A DNA stretch of 64,000 nt from Cellulosimicrobium sp. ES-005 (GTDB lineage: Bacteria; Actinomycetota; Actinomycetes; Actinomycetales; Cellulomonadaceae): assembly GCF_040448685.1 (NCBI RefSeq), contig NZ_CP159290.1, positions 3,348,001-3,412,000 on the forward strand, given 5' to 3'. A model generated the notes under the pieces. The model was not told the origin of the DNA and made no database searches. It worked only from the letters and a program-made list of their open reading frames with translations. Of the stretch, positions 41,902 to 50,447 are shown piece after piece. How positions within the stretch are numbered: the first letter of the stretch is position 1; each line of letters opens with the position of its first letter. The translations under genes were made by a program, and so were the position numbers.

Positions 41902-43268
41902 GCGTCCTCCTTCTCGCTCGGGCCTCCGGCGACCGGGACGGCCGCGCGCACGACCCACCCGCCGGCCGTCGTCGGCCCGGCGTCGAACGTCCCGCCGAGG
42001 CCGTCCGCCCGCTCCCGCATGGTCAGCAGCCCGGTTCCGGCGCTCAGCGGTGCCTCGACCGGCGCCGCCGAGCCCGGCGCGCCGTCGTCGCGCACCTCGA
42101 GCACGACGGCCGACCCGTCGCGGACGACCCGCACCGCCACGGGCGAGCCCGGCGCGTGCTTGAGCGCGTTGGTCACGGCCTCCTGCGCGATCCGGAACAG
42201 CGCCTGGTCCGCCGCGGCGGGCAGTGCCGACTCGACGACGCGGTCGGGGTCGTCGAGCGTGACCGCGGTGGTCGCGCGCGCGGCGTCGAGCAGGGCGTCG
42301 AGGCCCGTGAGCCGGCCGGGCGCGGCCACGGCGTCGGGGACGTCGTCGCGCCGCCCCTCCGTGCGGAGCAGCAGGATCATCGACCGCATCTCGTCCAGGG
42401 ACGCGACGGCGCTGGAGCGCACCTGCTCGAGCGCGGCCCGGTCCTTCGCGGCGTCGGGCGGGAGCGCGAGCGCGGCACCGGAGTGGATCGCGATGGTCGA
42501 CAGGTGCGACGCGATGACGTCGTGCAGGTCGCGCGCCATCGCGGCGCGCTCCGCCTGCACCGCCTCGTGCCGGTCGAGCTCGGCGATGCGCTCGAGGTCG
42601 CTCGCGCGCTGCCGCTCCAGGTCGGCCGTGCGCGCCGCGGCCTCGGCCTCGCGCGCCGCGAGGTCGGCGCGCTCGCCCGCGATCTCGGCGAGCTCGCTCT
42701 TGGTGCGCACGTTGGTCGCCCACCACATCGGCACGAGGAGCACGGCACCGAGCTGGAGACCCATGTAGACGAACTGCCGCACGTCGCGCGCGGCCTCGCC
42801 CGCCGCGACGGAGCCCAGGACGGCGACGGTCACGGCAACCCCCCAGAGCCACGCGCGTGCCCGCGGCCCCGACCACAGCGCGGCGGCGTAGAGCAGGTCC
42901 CACAGGACGAGCGTGATCGCGAGGCTGCCGCCCCACCGGATGTCGACGGCGGTGACGGCGACGCCCCCGAGGAGCGCCAGGACCGGGTGGGCGCGCTTGA
43001 CGAGGATGAGGAGGCAGCCGACCCCGAGCAGCGCGACGCGCCACCACGGCTCCGCCGGCTCGACGACGAAGGGCGCCCGGACGAGCCCGACCAGACCCAC
43101 CTCGAGGAGGACCCACCCGAGGACGAACGTCGTGACGGCGGAGAAGAGGTCGTTCCGGCGGTCCTCGATGCGCCACACCTGGGGGATCGACCGGCTCGCG
43201 GCCCGCCACCCGCTGCGTCCGGGCGCGACGCGCCGCGCGTCGTCCGCGTCGCCCGCCTCCGTCCTCAC
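41898..43268 (-). CDS. NarL-type sensor histidine kinase
   Basis: 456 residues. About five N-terminal membrane helices (FSAVTTFVLGWVLLEVGLVGLV to FVYMGLQLGAVLLVPMWW), no large outside domain, then a coiled coil. HisKA_3 domain with the phosphohistidine in RAAMARDLHDVIASHLSTIAIHSG. HATPase with ALFRIAQEAVTNALKHAPGSPVAVRV and GTGLLTMRERADGLGGTF. GTG start at 43268 lies 6 nt after TGGGAT, close to the leaderless pattern. Couples to the response regulator (GTGA overlap). Signal probably membrane-linked. Confidence 0.9.
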   Translation of the reverse strand: MRTEAGDADDARRVAPGRSGWRAASRSIPQVWRIEDRRNDLFSAVTTFVLGWVLLEVGLVGLVRAPFVVEPAEPWWRVALLGVGCLLILVKRAHPVLALLGGVAVTAVDIRWGGSLAITLVLWDLLYAAALWSGPRARAWLWGVAVTVAVLGSVAAGEAARDVRQFVYMGLQLGAVLLVPMWWATNVRTKSELAEIAGERADLAAREAEAAARTADLERQRASDLERIAELDRHEAVQAERAAMARDLHDVIASHLSTIAIHSGAALALPPDAAKDRAALEQVRSSAVASLDEMRSMILLLRTEGRRDDVPDAVAAPGRLTGLDALLDAARATTAVTLDDPDRVVESALPAAADQALFRIAQEAVTNALKHAPGSPVAVRVVRDGSAVVLEVRDDGAPGSAAPVEAPLSAGTGLLTMRERADGLGGTFDAGPTTAGGWVVRAAVPVAGGPSEKEDA

Positions 43269-43418
43269 GCACCCATCCCAGCACAGCGCGCCGTTCCGCG
43301 GATCGGTCGAACGGTGTACGACGACGGCGTCACCGTCCCCGCGGGCGGCGCGCCGAGGGCGCGGGGTCGGTCGTTCGCCCGACGACGGGACGGCGCCCCG
43401 GAGGCGAGGCTCGACGCC

Positions 43419-44297
43419 ATGGACATCCCTCTCGACCTCGACGCCGTCGGTGGGCCCGGCCTGGGGCTCGCCGCGATGGCGGGCGTGCTCGTCGTGCTGG
43501 CCCTCATCGACTCCACGAGCTTCGGCACGCTGCTGATCCCCGTCTGGCTGCTCCTCGCCCCGGGCCGCCTGCGCGCCGGGCGCGTGCTCGTCTACCTCGG
43601 CACGGTCGCGGCGTTCTACCTGGCCGTCGGGATCGTCGTGCTGCTCGGCGCGGGCGCGTTCCTCGACCGGTTCGGCGACGCCCTGGACACGCGTGCCGCC
43701 GCGATCGTGCAGCTCCTCCTCGGCATCGGGCTGTTCGCGCTGAGCTTCCGCTTCGACAGCAAGCGCGCGGCCCGGCGGGACGCCCAGGCGTCCGCCGCGG
43801 CGCCGGCGACCGTCGGCGCTCTGCCCGCCGGCCGGGGCGACGCGACAGGCGTGACGCGGGGGACGACGTCCGCCCCGCGTCCGGGGCGGCTGTCCCGCTG
43901 GCGCGAGCGCGCGCTGGGCATCGAGGCGGACGCGGCCGGTGCCGGTGCGGAGCAGGCCCGCCCCTCCGTGCTGCCGCTCATGGGGCTCGCGCTCGGCGCC
44001 GTCGCGCTCGAGGTCGGGACGATGCTGCCGTACCTCGCGGCGATCGGGCTGCTCACGACGTCGGACGTCGGCTGGCCCGCGACCGGCGGCATCCTCGCGG
44101 CCTACTGCGTCGTGATGATCGCGCCCGCGCTCCTGCTGCTGCTCGGGCGCCTCGTCGCCGCGCGCGCGGTGGACCCGCTGCTGCGCCGGCTCGACGCGTG
44201 GCTGACGAGGAACGCGACCGACATGACCGGCTGGGTGCTGGGGATCCTCGGCGTCCTGCTCGCGCTGAACGCGTTCGGCCGCCTCGGCTGGACCTGA
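43419..44297 (+). CDS. GAP-family membrane protein (LysE-like superfamily)
   Basis: 292 residues. Six membrane helices in two groups: GLGLAAMAGVLVVLALIDSTSFGTLLIPVWLLL and VLVYLGTVAAFYLAVGIVVLLGAG, then a cytosolic linker of about 75 residues, then LPLMGLALGAVALEVGTMLPYLAAIGLL, GGILAAYCVVMIAPALLLLLGRL and MTGWVLGILGVLLALNAFGRLGW. The DSTSFGTLLIPVWLLL motif is typical of the GAP (Sap) family, linked in mycobacteria to lipid export. Substrate unknown. No good ribosome site; start chosen at the first hydrophobic-domain ATG. Confidence 0.78.
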   Translation: MDIPLDLDAVGGPGLGLAAMAGVLVVLALIDSTSFGTLLIPVWLLLAPGRLRAGRVLVYLGTVAAFYLAVGIVVLLGAGAFLDRFGDALDTRAAAIVQLLLGIGLFALSFRFDSKRAARRDAQASAAAPATVGALPAGRGDATGVTRGTTSAPRPGRLSRWRERALGIEADAAGAGAEQARPSVLPLMGLALGAVALEVGTMLPYLAAIGLLTTSDVGWPATGGILAAYCVVMIAPALLLLLGRLVAARAVDPLLRRLDAWLTRNATDMTGWVLGILGVLLALNAFGRLGWT

Positions 44298-44328
44298 GCG
44301 GGCCGCGCCGGTACCGCACCCCGCACGG

Positions 44329-44363
44329 CGACGGCCCGCCGGATGATCCCGGGCGGGCCGTCG
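44329..44363. terminator. Hairpin between convergent genes
   Basis: CGACGGCCCGCC pairs with GGCGGGCCGTCG around GGATGATCCCG. Serves the GAP gene (+) and probably the flotillin gene (-). Confidence 0.78.
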
Positions 44364-44392
44364 TCGTACCACCGGCGTGGCCGGTCAGCCGG

Positions 44393-45862
44393 TCAGTGCG
44401 AGGTGCCGTTCGACGACTTCTCGCCCGGGCCCGTGAGCTGCGTCCCCGCGAGGTTGGCGATGAGCTGGTTGATGTCGACGCCGGTGAGCTGCTTGATGAC
44501 GCCCTGCCCCTCGCCGAGGACGGACGCGACGTTCTTGGTGACCGCGGACGCGCCGTCGGTCGAGACGACGGTCATGCCCTGGATGTTGCCGATGGGCTCG
44601 GCCGCGGCCCGCACGATCTCCGGCAGGCGCTCGATGAGCTCCTGGACGAGCGCCGCCTCGCCGTACTTCTGGAGCGCGTCGGCCTTGGCGTCGGTCGCCG
44701 CCGCCTCGGCGCGACCCTCGGCCTCGATCGCCGCGGCGCGGGCCTCACCCTCGGCCTTGATACCGGCCGCGAGAGCGACCTGGCGGTCGCGCTCGGCCTC
44801 ACCGGCGCGACGCACGGCCTGCGCGGACGCCTCGGCGTCCTGGATCGCGGCCGTCTTGTTCGCCTCGGCGATGACGGTGCGCTTGTACGCGTCGGCCTCG
44901 GTCGCGGCGTTCGCGGCGTCACGGCGAGCGTTCGCCTCCTGGACCTCCGCGTACGCCTTGGCCTCGGCGGGCTTGCGGATCTCGATGTCGAGGCGCTCCT
45001 GCGTCACGCGGGCCTGCTCGGCGAGCGCCTCGCGCTCCTGCTGCGCGACGAGACGGTCCTGCTCGGCGCGGGCGAGCTGGCCCGCGGCCTCGGCCTCGGC
45101 GTTCGCGCGGTCGGTGTCGGCCTTGATCGCGGCGCGCTTGAGGTCGAGCGCCTTCTGGCGCTCGGCGATCTGCTCGGCCGCCTCGATGACGGCGAACTCG
45201 GACGCGCGCTGCGCCTCGGCCTCGGAGACCTCGGCGACCTGGCGGGCGCGGGCCGACTCGGCGCGGCCGAGGTTGGCCAGGTAGTCCGAGCCCGGCGTCG
45301 AGATGTCGGAGATGTTGAGCAGATCGACCTGGAGGCCCTGCTCCGAGAGGTCGGCCTTGGTGGACTCGACGACGCGGTCGGACAGGCCCTTGCGGTCGGA
45401 GATGATCTGCTCGATCGTCATGTCGCCCACGATGGAGCGCAGCGAGCCCTCGAGGGACTCCTTGATGATCTCCGTCAGCGTGCCCTGCTGGGAGAGGAAC
45501 CGCTGGGCCGCGCGACGCACGCCCTCCTCGTCGCCGCGGACCTTGAAGTTGATCGACGCCTTGATGGCGATCTTGATGCGGTTCTTGTCCACGCCCTCGA
45601 CCGTGATGCCGATCTGGCGCTGCTCGAGCGAGATGGAGAAGCCCTGCTGGAGGATCGGCCAGACGAACGTGCGGCCGCCGACGACGACCTTCTGCCCGCT
45701 GCCCGCGGCCTCCTTGCGGCCCGCGCCGCGGCCGACGATGACCAGGGCCTCGTTCGGCGGGACGCGGCGGATGCGCTTGCTGATGAAGATGACCACCGCG
45801 AAGAACGCGATGACCAGGGCGACGATCGCCAGGGTCGTGATGAGGTTCGTGTCGTCGAACAT
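44393..45862 (-). CDS. Flotillin-like SPFH/band 7 protein
   Basis: 489 residues. One N-terminal membrane helix (LITTLAIVALVIAFFAVVIFISKRI), SPFH domain to about 190 (VPPNEALVIVGRGAGRK, GITVEGVDKNRIKIAIKASINFKVRGDEEGVRRAAQRFL), then a long Ala/Glu coiled coil at about 205-400, then the flotillin end (ALVQELIERLPEIVRAAAEPIGNIQGMTVVSTDG). It scaffolds membrane microdomains. NfeD-like protein is encoded just upstream, the classic partner. No clear ribosome site; the start is set by the membrane helix. Confidence 0.92.
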   Translation of the reverse strand: MFDDTNLITTLAIVALVIAFFAVVIFISKRIRRVPPNEALVIVGRGAGRKEAAGSGQKVVVGGRTFVWPILQQGFSISLEQRQIGITVEGVDKNRIKIAIKASINFKVRGDEEGVRRAAQRFLSQQGTLTEIIKESLEGSLRSIVGDMTIEQIISDRKGLSDRVVESTKADLSEQGLQVDLLNISDISTPGSDYLANLGRAESARARQVAEVSEAEAQRASEFAVIEAAEQIAERQKALDLKRAAIKADTDRANAEAEAAGQLARAEQDRLVAQQEREALAEQARVTQERLDIEIRKPAEAKAYAEVQEANARRDAANAATEADAYKRTVIAEANKTAAIQDAEASAQAVRRAGEAERDRQVALAAGIKAEGEARAAAIEAEGRAEAAATDAKADALQKYGEAALVQELIERLPEIVRAAAEPIGNIQGMTVVSTDGASAVTKNVASVLGEGQGVIKQLTGVDINQLIANLAGTQLTGPGEKSSNGTSH

Positions 45863-46030
45863 GGTCCGCGCCGGGGCGCGTCTCCTTCCGTGGGTGCGTG
45901 CAGGTCGGGGCGTGCGGCAGTGCTCGGTGGACGGTCCGGGCGGTGCCCGGCCGGCCCGTCGGTGGTGCGTGCGGGTGCGCGGCACCCACGGGTCGACGCG
46001 CGGGGCGTCGCGGTCGGTCCTCGCAGGACC

Positions 46031-46501
46031 TCAGTCGTTGGGGTAGTGGCGCTGGACGCGCACGCGGCTCCCGGACTGCTCGAGCACGACGACGCGCGCG
46101 CCCTCCGGGATGGGCTCGTCCGCCCAGGCGAGGCGGCGCTCGAGCTCGTGCGCGGCGTCCAGCGAGACCTCGCCGCGGGACGGGTCGATCGCGGTCGTCG
46201 CGGTGCCCTGCACGCCCACCAGGGAGGTGGGCACACCGTCCTCCGACTCCCGCAGGTGCTTCACCAGGGCCTGGACGAGCACCATCACGATCAGCGCCAC
46301 GACGAGCGACCCCACGTACGCGAGCCACGTCGGCAGGTCGTTGGACGCCACGATCACGCCGACGGCGCCGAAGACCACGCCACCCACGCCGAGCGTCGTC
46401 CCGGACACCGCGCCGTCACCCAGGTCGACGATCTCGCCGACGAGCAGCGAGAGGAGCAGGAGGGCGAGTCCGGCGATGCCGATGACGATGAACGCGATCA
46501 T
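46031..46501 (-). CDS. NfeD-like membrane protein
   Basis: 156 residues. Three hydrophobic segments (AFIVIGIAGLALLLLSLLVG, VSGTTLGVGGVVFGAVGVIV, LAYVGSLVVALIVMVLVQAL), then a small beta-barrel (OB-like) C-terminal domain from about 90 (VPTSLVGVQGTATTAIDPSRGEV, then IPEGARVVVLEQSGSRVRVQRH). This is the short NfeD1b-like form without protease domain that pairs with flotillins. It lies 168 nt upstream of the flotillin gene on the same strand. Confidence 0.85.
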   Translation of the reverse strand: MIAFIVIGIAGLALLLLSLLVGEIVDLGDGAVSGTTLGVGGVVFGAVGVIVASNDLPTWLAYVGSLVVALIVMVLVQALVKHLRESEDGVPTSLVGVQGTATTAIDPSRGEVSLDAAHELERRLAWADEPIPEGARVVVLEQSGSRVRVQRHYPND

Positions 46502-46664
46502 GCGAGGTCCCCTTGCTGCGGCGGGCGGCCGTGCGTCTGGCTGTGCCGTGGTGGCGGTCGTGTGGACTTGTCGTTCCCGACGTGGCGTGTGGAGTTGTCG
46601 TGAACGTACGCACACCTTACCGTGACCCGACCATGCCGTGGGGCGATCCGGGCGTTCGTCACAT

Positions 46665-46678
46665 GGGGAGCACTCCCC
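46665..46678 (-). terminator. Short hairpin after the sensor kinase
   Basis: GGGGAG-CA-CTCCCC. Lies 28-41 nt beyond the kinase stop on the minus strand. Confidence 0.4.
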
Positions 46679-46705
46679 GTCCTCAGGCGCCTCTCGCGGC
46701 GCCCG

Positions 46706-48028
46706 TCAGGCCGCGGCGAACCGGGCGCGCACGACGAGCCCGCCCCCGTCGCGCGGCACGGCCTGCACGGTGCCGTCGTGGGCGGAAGCGACCGACCGGA
46801 CGATGGAGAGCCCGAGCCCGACACCGCCCCGGACGAAGCCCGCGCTGCGGTCCGCCGCGGCGCCGTCGCGGCCGAGCCGCCGGAAGGGCTCGAACAGCGA
46901 CTCGACCGCGGAGGACGGGACCACCGGCCCGGAGTTCTCGACCCGCACCTCGACCGTCCCGTCGACGCGGCGCGCGGACACCTCGACGAACCCGCCGGGA
47001 TCGTTGTGGCGGACGGCGTTGTCGACCAGGTTCTGCACGAGGCGCTCGAGCAGGACCGGGTCGCCGGACGTCGTGGCGCCGCCGTCGTCGGGCACGGTCC
47101 CGGCGCCGCCGTCCGGGACGACCCGCAGCTCGACGCCCGCGTCCCGCGCCGTCGCGGCCGAGGCGCGCCGGACCTGGTCCACGACCTCGGCGAGGTCGAC
47201 GGGAGAACGCTCGCCCGGTGTCTGGTCCGCGGCAGCGAGCGTCAGCAGCCCTTCGATGAGCCGTTCGTGCCGCGCGTTGACGGCGAGCAGGGTGTTCCCC
47301 AGGTGGCGGGTCGGAGCGGGCGCGTCCGGGTCCTGGAGCGCGACCTCCAGCACGGTCCGGTTGATGGTCAGGGGCGTGCGGAGCTCGTGCGACGCGTTCG
47401 CGACGAAGCGCCGCTGCCCGTCGAACGAGCGGTCGAGGCGGTCGAGCATCTCGTCGAAGGTGTCCGCGAGGTCCTTCATCTCGTCCTCCGGACCGTCGAG
47501 CGCGATGCGCTCGTGGAGGTTGTTCTCGGCCACCCGGCGCGCCGTCGCCGTGACCCGGTGCAGCGGAGCCAGGACCCGCGTGGCCATGACCCAGCCGAAC
47601 GCCACCGCGAGCACGCCGATCACCGCGAGCGCGACGACGGACCACAGGAGCACCGAGCCGAGGGTCGCGTCACGGGCCTCGCGGTTCTGGGCCACGACGA
47701 GATCGCGGACGTCCTGGAGCGTCTCGGCGTCGGTCGCCTGCACGGCGGCCCACGAGTCGATCGGCGAGTCGAGGATCGCCTCGGCAGGTGCGGTCGTCCC
47801 GGTCGTCGTGCGTGCCGGGGCGCCGCTCAGCGGTGCGGCCGTGGCGAGGGGTGCCGTCGTCCCGTACGTGACCTCGTAGGCGGCGATCCCCACGGTGTCG
47901 AGCGGCTGGCGGTCGATCGCCGCGGCGACGAGGACGTACATGACCGTCACCAGCACGGCCCCGGCCAGTGCGAACGCGCCGCCGTAGACGAGGGTGAGCC
48001 GGGCGCGGAGCGTGAGGCGCGCCCTCAC
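46706..48028 (-). CDS. OmpR-type sensor histidine kinase
   Basis: 440 residues. Two membrane helices (LTLVYGGAFALAGAVLVTVMYVLVAA and LGSVLLWSVVALAVIGVLAVAFGWVMA) flank an outside domain of about 100 residues. HAMP (RVLAPLHRVTATARRVAENNLHERI), HisKA with phosphohistidine in RRFVANASHELRTPLTINRTVLEVAL, HATPase with LVQNLVDNAVRHNDPGGFVEV and GGVGLGLSIVRSVASAHDG. GTG overlaps the regulator stop. It lies in the operon divergent from a lipoprotein-exporter operon. Confidence 0.93.
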   Translation of the reverse strand: MRARLTLRARLTLVYGGAFALAGAVLVTVMYVLVAAAIDRQPLDTVGIAAYEVTYGTTAPLATAAPLSGAPARTTTGTTAPAEAILDSPIDSWAAVQATDAETLQDVRDLVVAQNREARDATLGSVLLWSVVALAVIGVLAVAFGWVMATRVLAPLHRVTATARRVAENNLHERIALDGPEDEMKDLADTFDEMLDRLDRSFDGQRRFVANASHELRTPLTINRTVLEVALQDPDAPAPTRHLGNTLLAVNARHERLIEGLLTLAAADQTPGERSPVDLAEVVDQVRRASAATARDAGVELRVVPDGGAGTVPDDGGATTSGDPVLLERLVQNLVDNAVRHNDPGGFVEVSARRVDGTVEVRVENSGPVVPSSAVESLFEPFRRLGRDGAAADRSAGFVRGGVGLGLSIVRSVASAHDGTVQAVPRDGGGLVVRARFAAA

Positions 48029-48681
48029 GGGACCCGGTACCCGACGCCGGTCACGGTCTCGACGAGCCGGGGATCGCCCAGCTTCTTGCGCAGCTGCATC
48101 ATCGTGAACCGCACGACGCCCGTGAACGGGTCGATGTTCTCGTCCCACACCTTCTCCAGGAGATGCTCGGCGGACACGACCCCGCCGTCGGCGCGCAAGA
48201 GCTCCTCGAGGACGCCGAACTCCTTGCGGGCGAGCGGCACGTACCGCCCGTCCCGGTAGACCTCACGCCGCGTCGTGTCGAGCCGGAGCCCGGCCCGCTC
48301 CAGGACCGGGGGCGCGGCCGGGCGGGCCCGCCGCCCGAGCGCGCGGACCCGAGCGAGCAGCTCGACGAACGCGAAGGGCTTCGCGAGGTAGTCGTCCGCG
48401 CCCAGGTCGAGCCCGTCGACGCGGTCGCGGACGTCGGCGGCCGCGGTGAGCATGAGGACCCGCGCGTCGAGGCCCGAGGTGACGATCGCGCGGCAGACGT
48501 CGTCGCCGTGGACGCCGGGCAGGTCGCGGTCGAGCACGACCACGTCGTAGTCGTGCACGCCCACGCGGTCCATCGCGGCGCGCCCGTCGAGCGCGACGTC
48601 GACGGCGATCGCCTCGCGGCGCAGGCCCGTCGCGACGGCGTCCGCGATGAGCTCCTCGTCCTCCACCACCAGTACCCGCAT
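48025..48681 (-). CDS. OmpR-type response regulator
   Basis: 218 residues. Receiver: RVLVVEDEELIADAVATGLRRE, phospho-Asp in YDVVVLDRDLPGVHGDDV, and GADDYLAKPFAFVELLARV. Winged helix at about 125-218: LERAGLRLDTTRREVYRDGRYVPLARKEFGVLEELLRADGGVVSAEHLLEKVWDEN, then VRFTMMQLRKKLGDPRLVETVTGVGYRVP. ATG 48681 begins the receiver. Direct repeats of the kind bound by this family lie 24-67 nt upstream, pointing both ways. Confidence 0.94.
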   Translation of the reverse strand: MRVLVVEDEELIADAVATGLRREAIAVDVALDGRAAMDRVGVHDYDVVVLDRDLPGVHGDDVCRAIVTSGLDARVLMLTAAADVRDRVDGLDLGADDYLAKPFAFVELLARVRALGRRARPAAPPVLERAGLRLDTTRREVYRDGRYVPLARKEFGVLEELLRADGGVVSAEHLLEKVWDENIDPFTGVVRFTMMQLRKKLGDPRLVETVTGVGYRVP

Positions 48682-48704
48682 GGCGACGATGGTGGGCCGC
48701 ACCC

Positions 48705-48748
48705 CTGTGAGGTCTCTGTGAGGTGCCGCGCTCACGGCTGCCTCACGG
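48705..48748. promoter_or_regulatory. Four half-sites for the OmpR-type regulator
   Basis: CTGTGAGG at 48705 and again at 48716 (11-bp step), then on the other strand CCGTGAGC (48730-48737) and CCGTGAGG (48741-48748), also 11 bp apart. Two direct-repeat pairs facing each other in the divergent region suggest control of both operons. Confidence 0.65.
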
Positions 48749-48801
48749 CGATCCGGATGTCCTGGGACGCGTCACCCAGACCTCCCAGGACAGGAGCCAC
48801 C

Positions 48802-49374
48802 ATGACTGCACGCACCCGACGACCGGCCGGAGCGGCACGCGCCCTGCTCGCGCTGGTTCCCCTGCTCGCCCTCGCGGCGTGCGGACCCGTCGACGACGGC
48901 CCCGACGTCGCGAGCGTCGACGGCTCCGGGACGTCCGAGGGCTCGGGGACGACCGGGGCCCCGGGCGGGGGCGACGACGCGGCGGCGGACCTCGACGACG
49001 ACGAGCTCGCGCTCGAGTTCGCCGCGTGCATGCGGGACAACGGCGTCGACATGCCCGACCCGGACACCGAGGGCGGCGGGATGGCCGTCACGCTCGGCGG
49101 CGACGGCACCGACCCCGCCGACGTCGATGCCGCGTTCGAGGCGTGCAAGGAGTTCCTCCCGAACGGCGGCGAGCCGGTGGAGATGAGCCCCGAGGACCTC
49201 GAGGCGATGCGTGAGTACGCGCAGTGCATGCGCGACCACGGCGTCGACATGCCCGACCCGGACCCCGAGGGCGGTGCCGTCGCGATGCCGGCCATGCCCG
49301 CGGGCGACGAGGAGTTCCAGGCCGCGATCGAGGCGTGCGACGAGGCGGCGCCGATGCTCGGGGCCGACGAGTGA
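48802..49374 (+). CDS. Lipoprotein with two Cys-x-Met-Pro-Asp repeats
   Basis: 190 residues. Lipobox LALAAC with Cys27. An acidic Gly/Ser linker precedes two repeats of about 55 residues, each with ACMRDNGVDMPDPD or QCMRDHGVDMPDPD and a second cysteine (FEACKEF, IEACDEA). Four conserved cysteines and Met/Asp richness suggest metal or redox binding, or a sensor for the neighbouring two-component system (inference). First gene of the exporter operon. AGGAG precedes ATG by 7 nt. The stop overlaps the adaptor GTG. Confidence 0.8.
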   Translation: MTARTRRPAGAARALLALVPLLALAACGPVDDGPDVASVDGSGTSEGSGTTGAPGGGDDAAADLDDDELALEFAACMRDNGVDMPDPDTEGGGMAVTLGGDGTDPADVDAAFEACKEFLPNGGEPVEMSPEDLEAMREYAQCMRDHGVDMPDPDPEGGAVAMPAMPAGDEEFQAAIEACDEAAPMLGADE

Positions 49375-50447
49375 AGCGGCCGGGCGGACGGGCGCGGCGC
49401 GCCGTCGTGGCGGCGAGCGCGACCGCCGTGGCGCTGCTCGCGGCGTCGGCATTCGCGCTCTGGGGGCCCGGGCGCGACGCCGAGCCCGACGACCCCGGCG
49501 CGACGGCCGCGCGCGAGACCGCGACCGTCACGCGCGAGACCCTCGTCGAGCGGACGAGCGAGAACGGCACGCTCGGCTACGGCGAGACCGCCGTGCACGG
49601 CACCGAGGGCGGTGGGACGGTCACGTGGCTCCCCGACGTGGGCACCGTCGTCGGGCGGGGCGAGCCGCTCTTCCGCGTCGACGAGCGGCCCGTCGTCCTG
49701 CTGGTGGGCGACCTGCCGATGTACCGCGAGCTCGGGCCTGGGTCGCGCGGGGAGGACGTGCGCCAGCTCGAGGCGAACCTCGCCGCCCTCGGCTACGGGG
49801 GGTTCACCCAGGACGACCGCTTCACGGACCAGACGAGCGCGGCGGTGCGGCAGTGGCAGAAGGACCTGGGGGTCGAGCGGACGGGCCGGGTCGGTCCGGA
49901 CCTGGTCCTCGTCCAGCCCGGGCCGCTCCGGGTCGCGGAGCACGAGGTGCCGCTCGGCGCGCCGGCCGGCCCCGAGCTCGTGGCCACGACCGGGACGGAG
50001 CGGTCCGTCGTCGTCGACCTGGACCTCGACCGGCGGCAGGTCGCGGTCGAGGGCGCGACGGTCTCGGTCCGGCTCCCCGACGGGACGACGGTGGACGGCA
50101 CGGTCACCGCGGTGGGTCCGCCCGAGACGAGCGAGGACCCGAGCGGGGTCCCGGGCTCGGAGTCGACGACGGTCCCGGTCACCGTGGTGCTCGTCGACGG
50201 CGCGGACGCCGCCGAGGACGGCCCGGTGAAGGTCGAGCTCGTGTCGGCGGAGCGCGCCGACGTGCTGACGGTCCCGGTGGCGGCGTTGCTCGCGCTCGCC
50301 GAGGGCGGCTACGGCGTCGAGGTCGTGGACGACGGCGCGTCGGGACCGGGCCGGATCGTGGCGGTCGGGACGGGCATGTTCGCGGACGGCCGCGTCGAGG
50401 TCACGGGCGAGCTGGCCGAGGGCGACACCGTCGTGGTGCCGTCATGA
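49371..50447 (+). CDS. Membrane-fusion adaptor with peptidoglycan-binding domain
   Basis: 358 residues. An N-terminal membrane anchor (AVVAASATAVALLAASAFALWG), a lipoyl-like part (VTRETLVERTSENGTLGYGE, then VTWLPDVGTVVGRGEPLFRVDERPVVLLVGDLPMYRELG), then a PG_binding_1 domain (SRGEDVRQLEANLAALGYGGFTQDDRFTDQTSAAVRQWQKDLG), then the HlyD-like barrel (DRRQVAVEGATVSVRLPDGTTVDGTVTAVG). The fused peptidoglycan-binding domain is common in Gram-positive MacA-like proteins. Coupled to the ABC ATPase gene by an ATGA overlap. Confidence 0.87.
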   Translation: MKRPGGRARRAVVAASATAVALLAASAFALWGPGRDAEPDDPGATAARETATVTRETLVERTSENGTLGYGETAVHGTEGGGTVTWLPDVGTVVGRGEPLFRVDERPVVLLVGDLPMYRELGPGSRGEDVRQLEANLAALGYGGFTQDDRFTDQTSAAVRQWQKDLGVERTGRVGPDLVLVQPGPLRVAEHEVPLGAPAGPELVATTGTERSVVVDLDLDRRQVAVEGATVSVRLPDGTTVDGTVTAVGPPETSEDPSGVPGSESTTVPVTVVLVDGADAAEDGPVKVELVSAERADVLTVPVAALLALAEGGYGVEVVDDGASGPGRIVAVGTGMFADGRVEVTGELAEGDTVVVPS

